Notes under the pieces: model-generated
What the model was told of the DNA's origin: nothing
The model's input: only the letters and a program-made list of their open reading frames with translations
Database searches by the model: none
Translations under genes and position numbers: made by a program
Part shown: piece after piece, positions 5,321 to 5,416 of the stretch
Layout: each line of letters begins with the position of its first letter
Numbering within the stretch: position 1 is the first letter of the stretch
NCBI GenBank assembly: GCA_947480815.1
Contig: CANKEA010000103.1
Location: forward strand, 1 to 5,416
Direction of reading: 5' to 3'
Length of the DNA stretch: 5,416 nt
DNA from: Caulobacterales bacterium
Lineage (GTDB): Bacteria > Pseudomonadota > Alphaproteobacteria > Caulobacterales > Caulobacteraceae

Positions 5321-5416
5321 ACGATCAAGCCGATCGAGCTATTAGTACCGGTAAGCTACACGCCTCGCGGCGCTTCCACATCCGGCCTATCAACGTGGTG
5401 GTCTACCACGGCTCTC
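5321..5416 (-). rRNA. rrl: 23S ribosomal RNA, 3' end (runs off the right edge)
   Basis: The minus strand carries the conserved terminal segment GCTTACCGGTACTAATAGCT followed by CGATCGGCTTGATC, which corresponds to the last bases of bacterial 23S rRNA (E. coli has CCGGTACTAATGAACCG in the same place). The 3' end is placed at about 5321-5323 by comparison with the E. coli length and is uncertain by a few bases. The 75-base spacer to 5S holds a small stem, TGAGTG (5285-5290) with CACTCA (5299-5304), that may be part of a processing site. Confidence 0.92.

Overview
The window looks like a chromosomal core region of a high-GC alphaproteobacterium. Three things support this: the order 23S-5S-tRNA-fMet at the end of an rRNA operon, the gene run murA - DUF2948 - hisD, and a tiny basic protein ahead of murA of a type seen in alphaproteobacteria. 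The protein and rRNA sequences feel Rhodospirillales-like, but that level of placement is only an impression. Every supported gene lies on the minus strand, so transcription runs from high to low coordinates.

Read in the direction of transcription, the window starts with the 3' end of 23S rRNA (5416 to about 5321). It is followed by 5S rRNA (5245-5132), initiator tRNA-fMet (5070-4994) and a clear intrinsic terminator (4970-4947) that closes the rRNA operon. Just past the terminator is a decayed fragment of an NCS1-type transporter resembling CytX (4914-4579). It has an in-frame amber stop at codon 12 and has lost its C-terminal three quarters. Next come rlmJ (23S rRNA m6A2030 methyltransferase), a 136-residue membrane-anchored helix-hairpin-helix protein, and a beta-class carbonic anhydrase of the E. 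coli Can type with an unusually dyad-rich leader.

The last block is tRNA-Thr(GGT) with a recognisable promoter, a GC-rich hairpin, an unlisted 49-codon basic protein, murA (peptidoglycan precursor synthesis), a DUF2948 protein starting 3 bases after the murA stop, and the N-terminus of hisD running off the left edge. The spacing suggests one transcript from the small gene through hisD, possibly continuing from the tRNA-Thr promoter because no other promoter is visible in the 46-base gap.

This is mostly ordinary housekeeping DNA. I found no convincing sign of a new defence, mobile or biosynthetic system. The points worth a second look are the transporter pseudogene beside the rRNA operon, the stacked inverted repeats in the carbonic anhydrase leader, the tRNA/hairpin/murA arrangement, the uncharacterised small and HhH proteins, and departures from the usual sequence in the two tRNAs.
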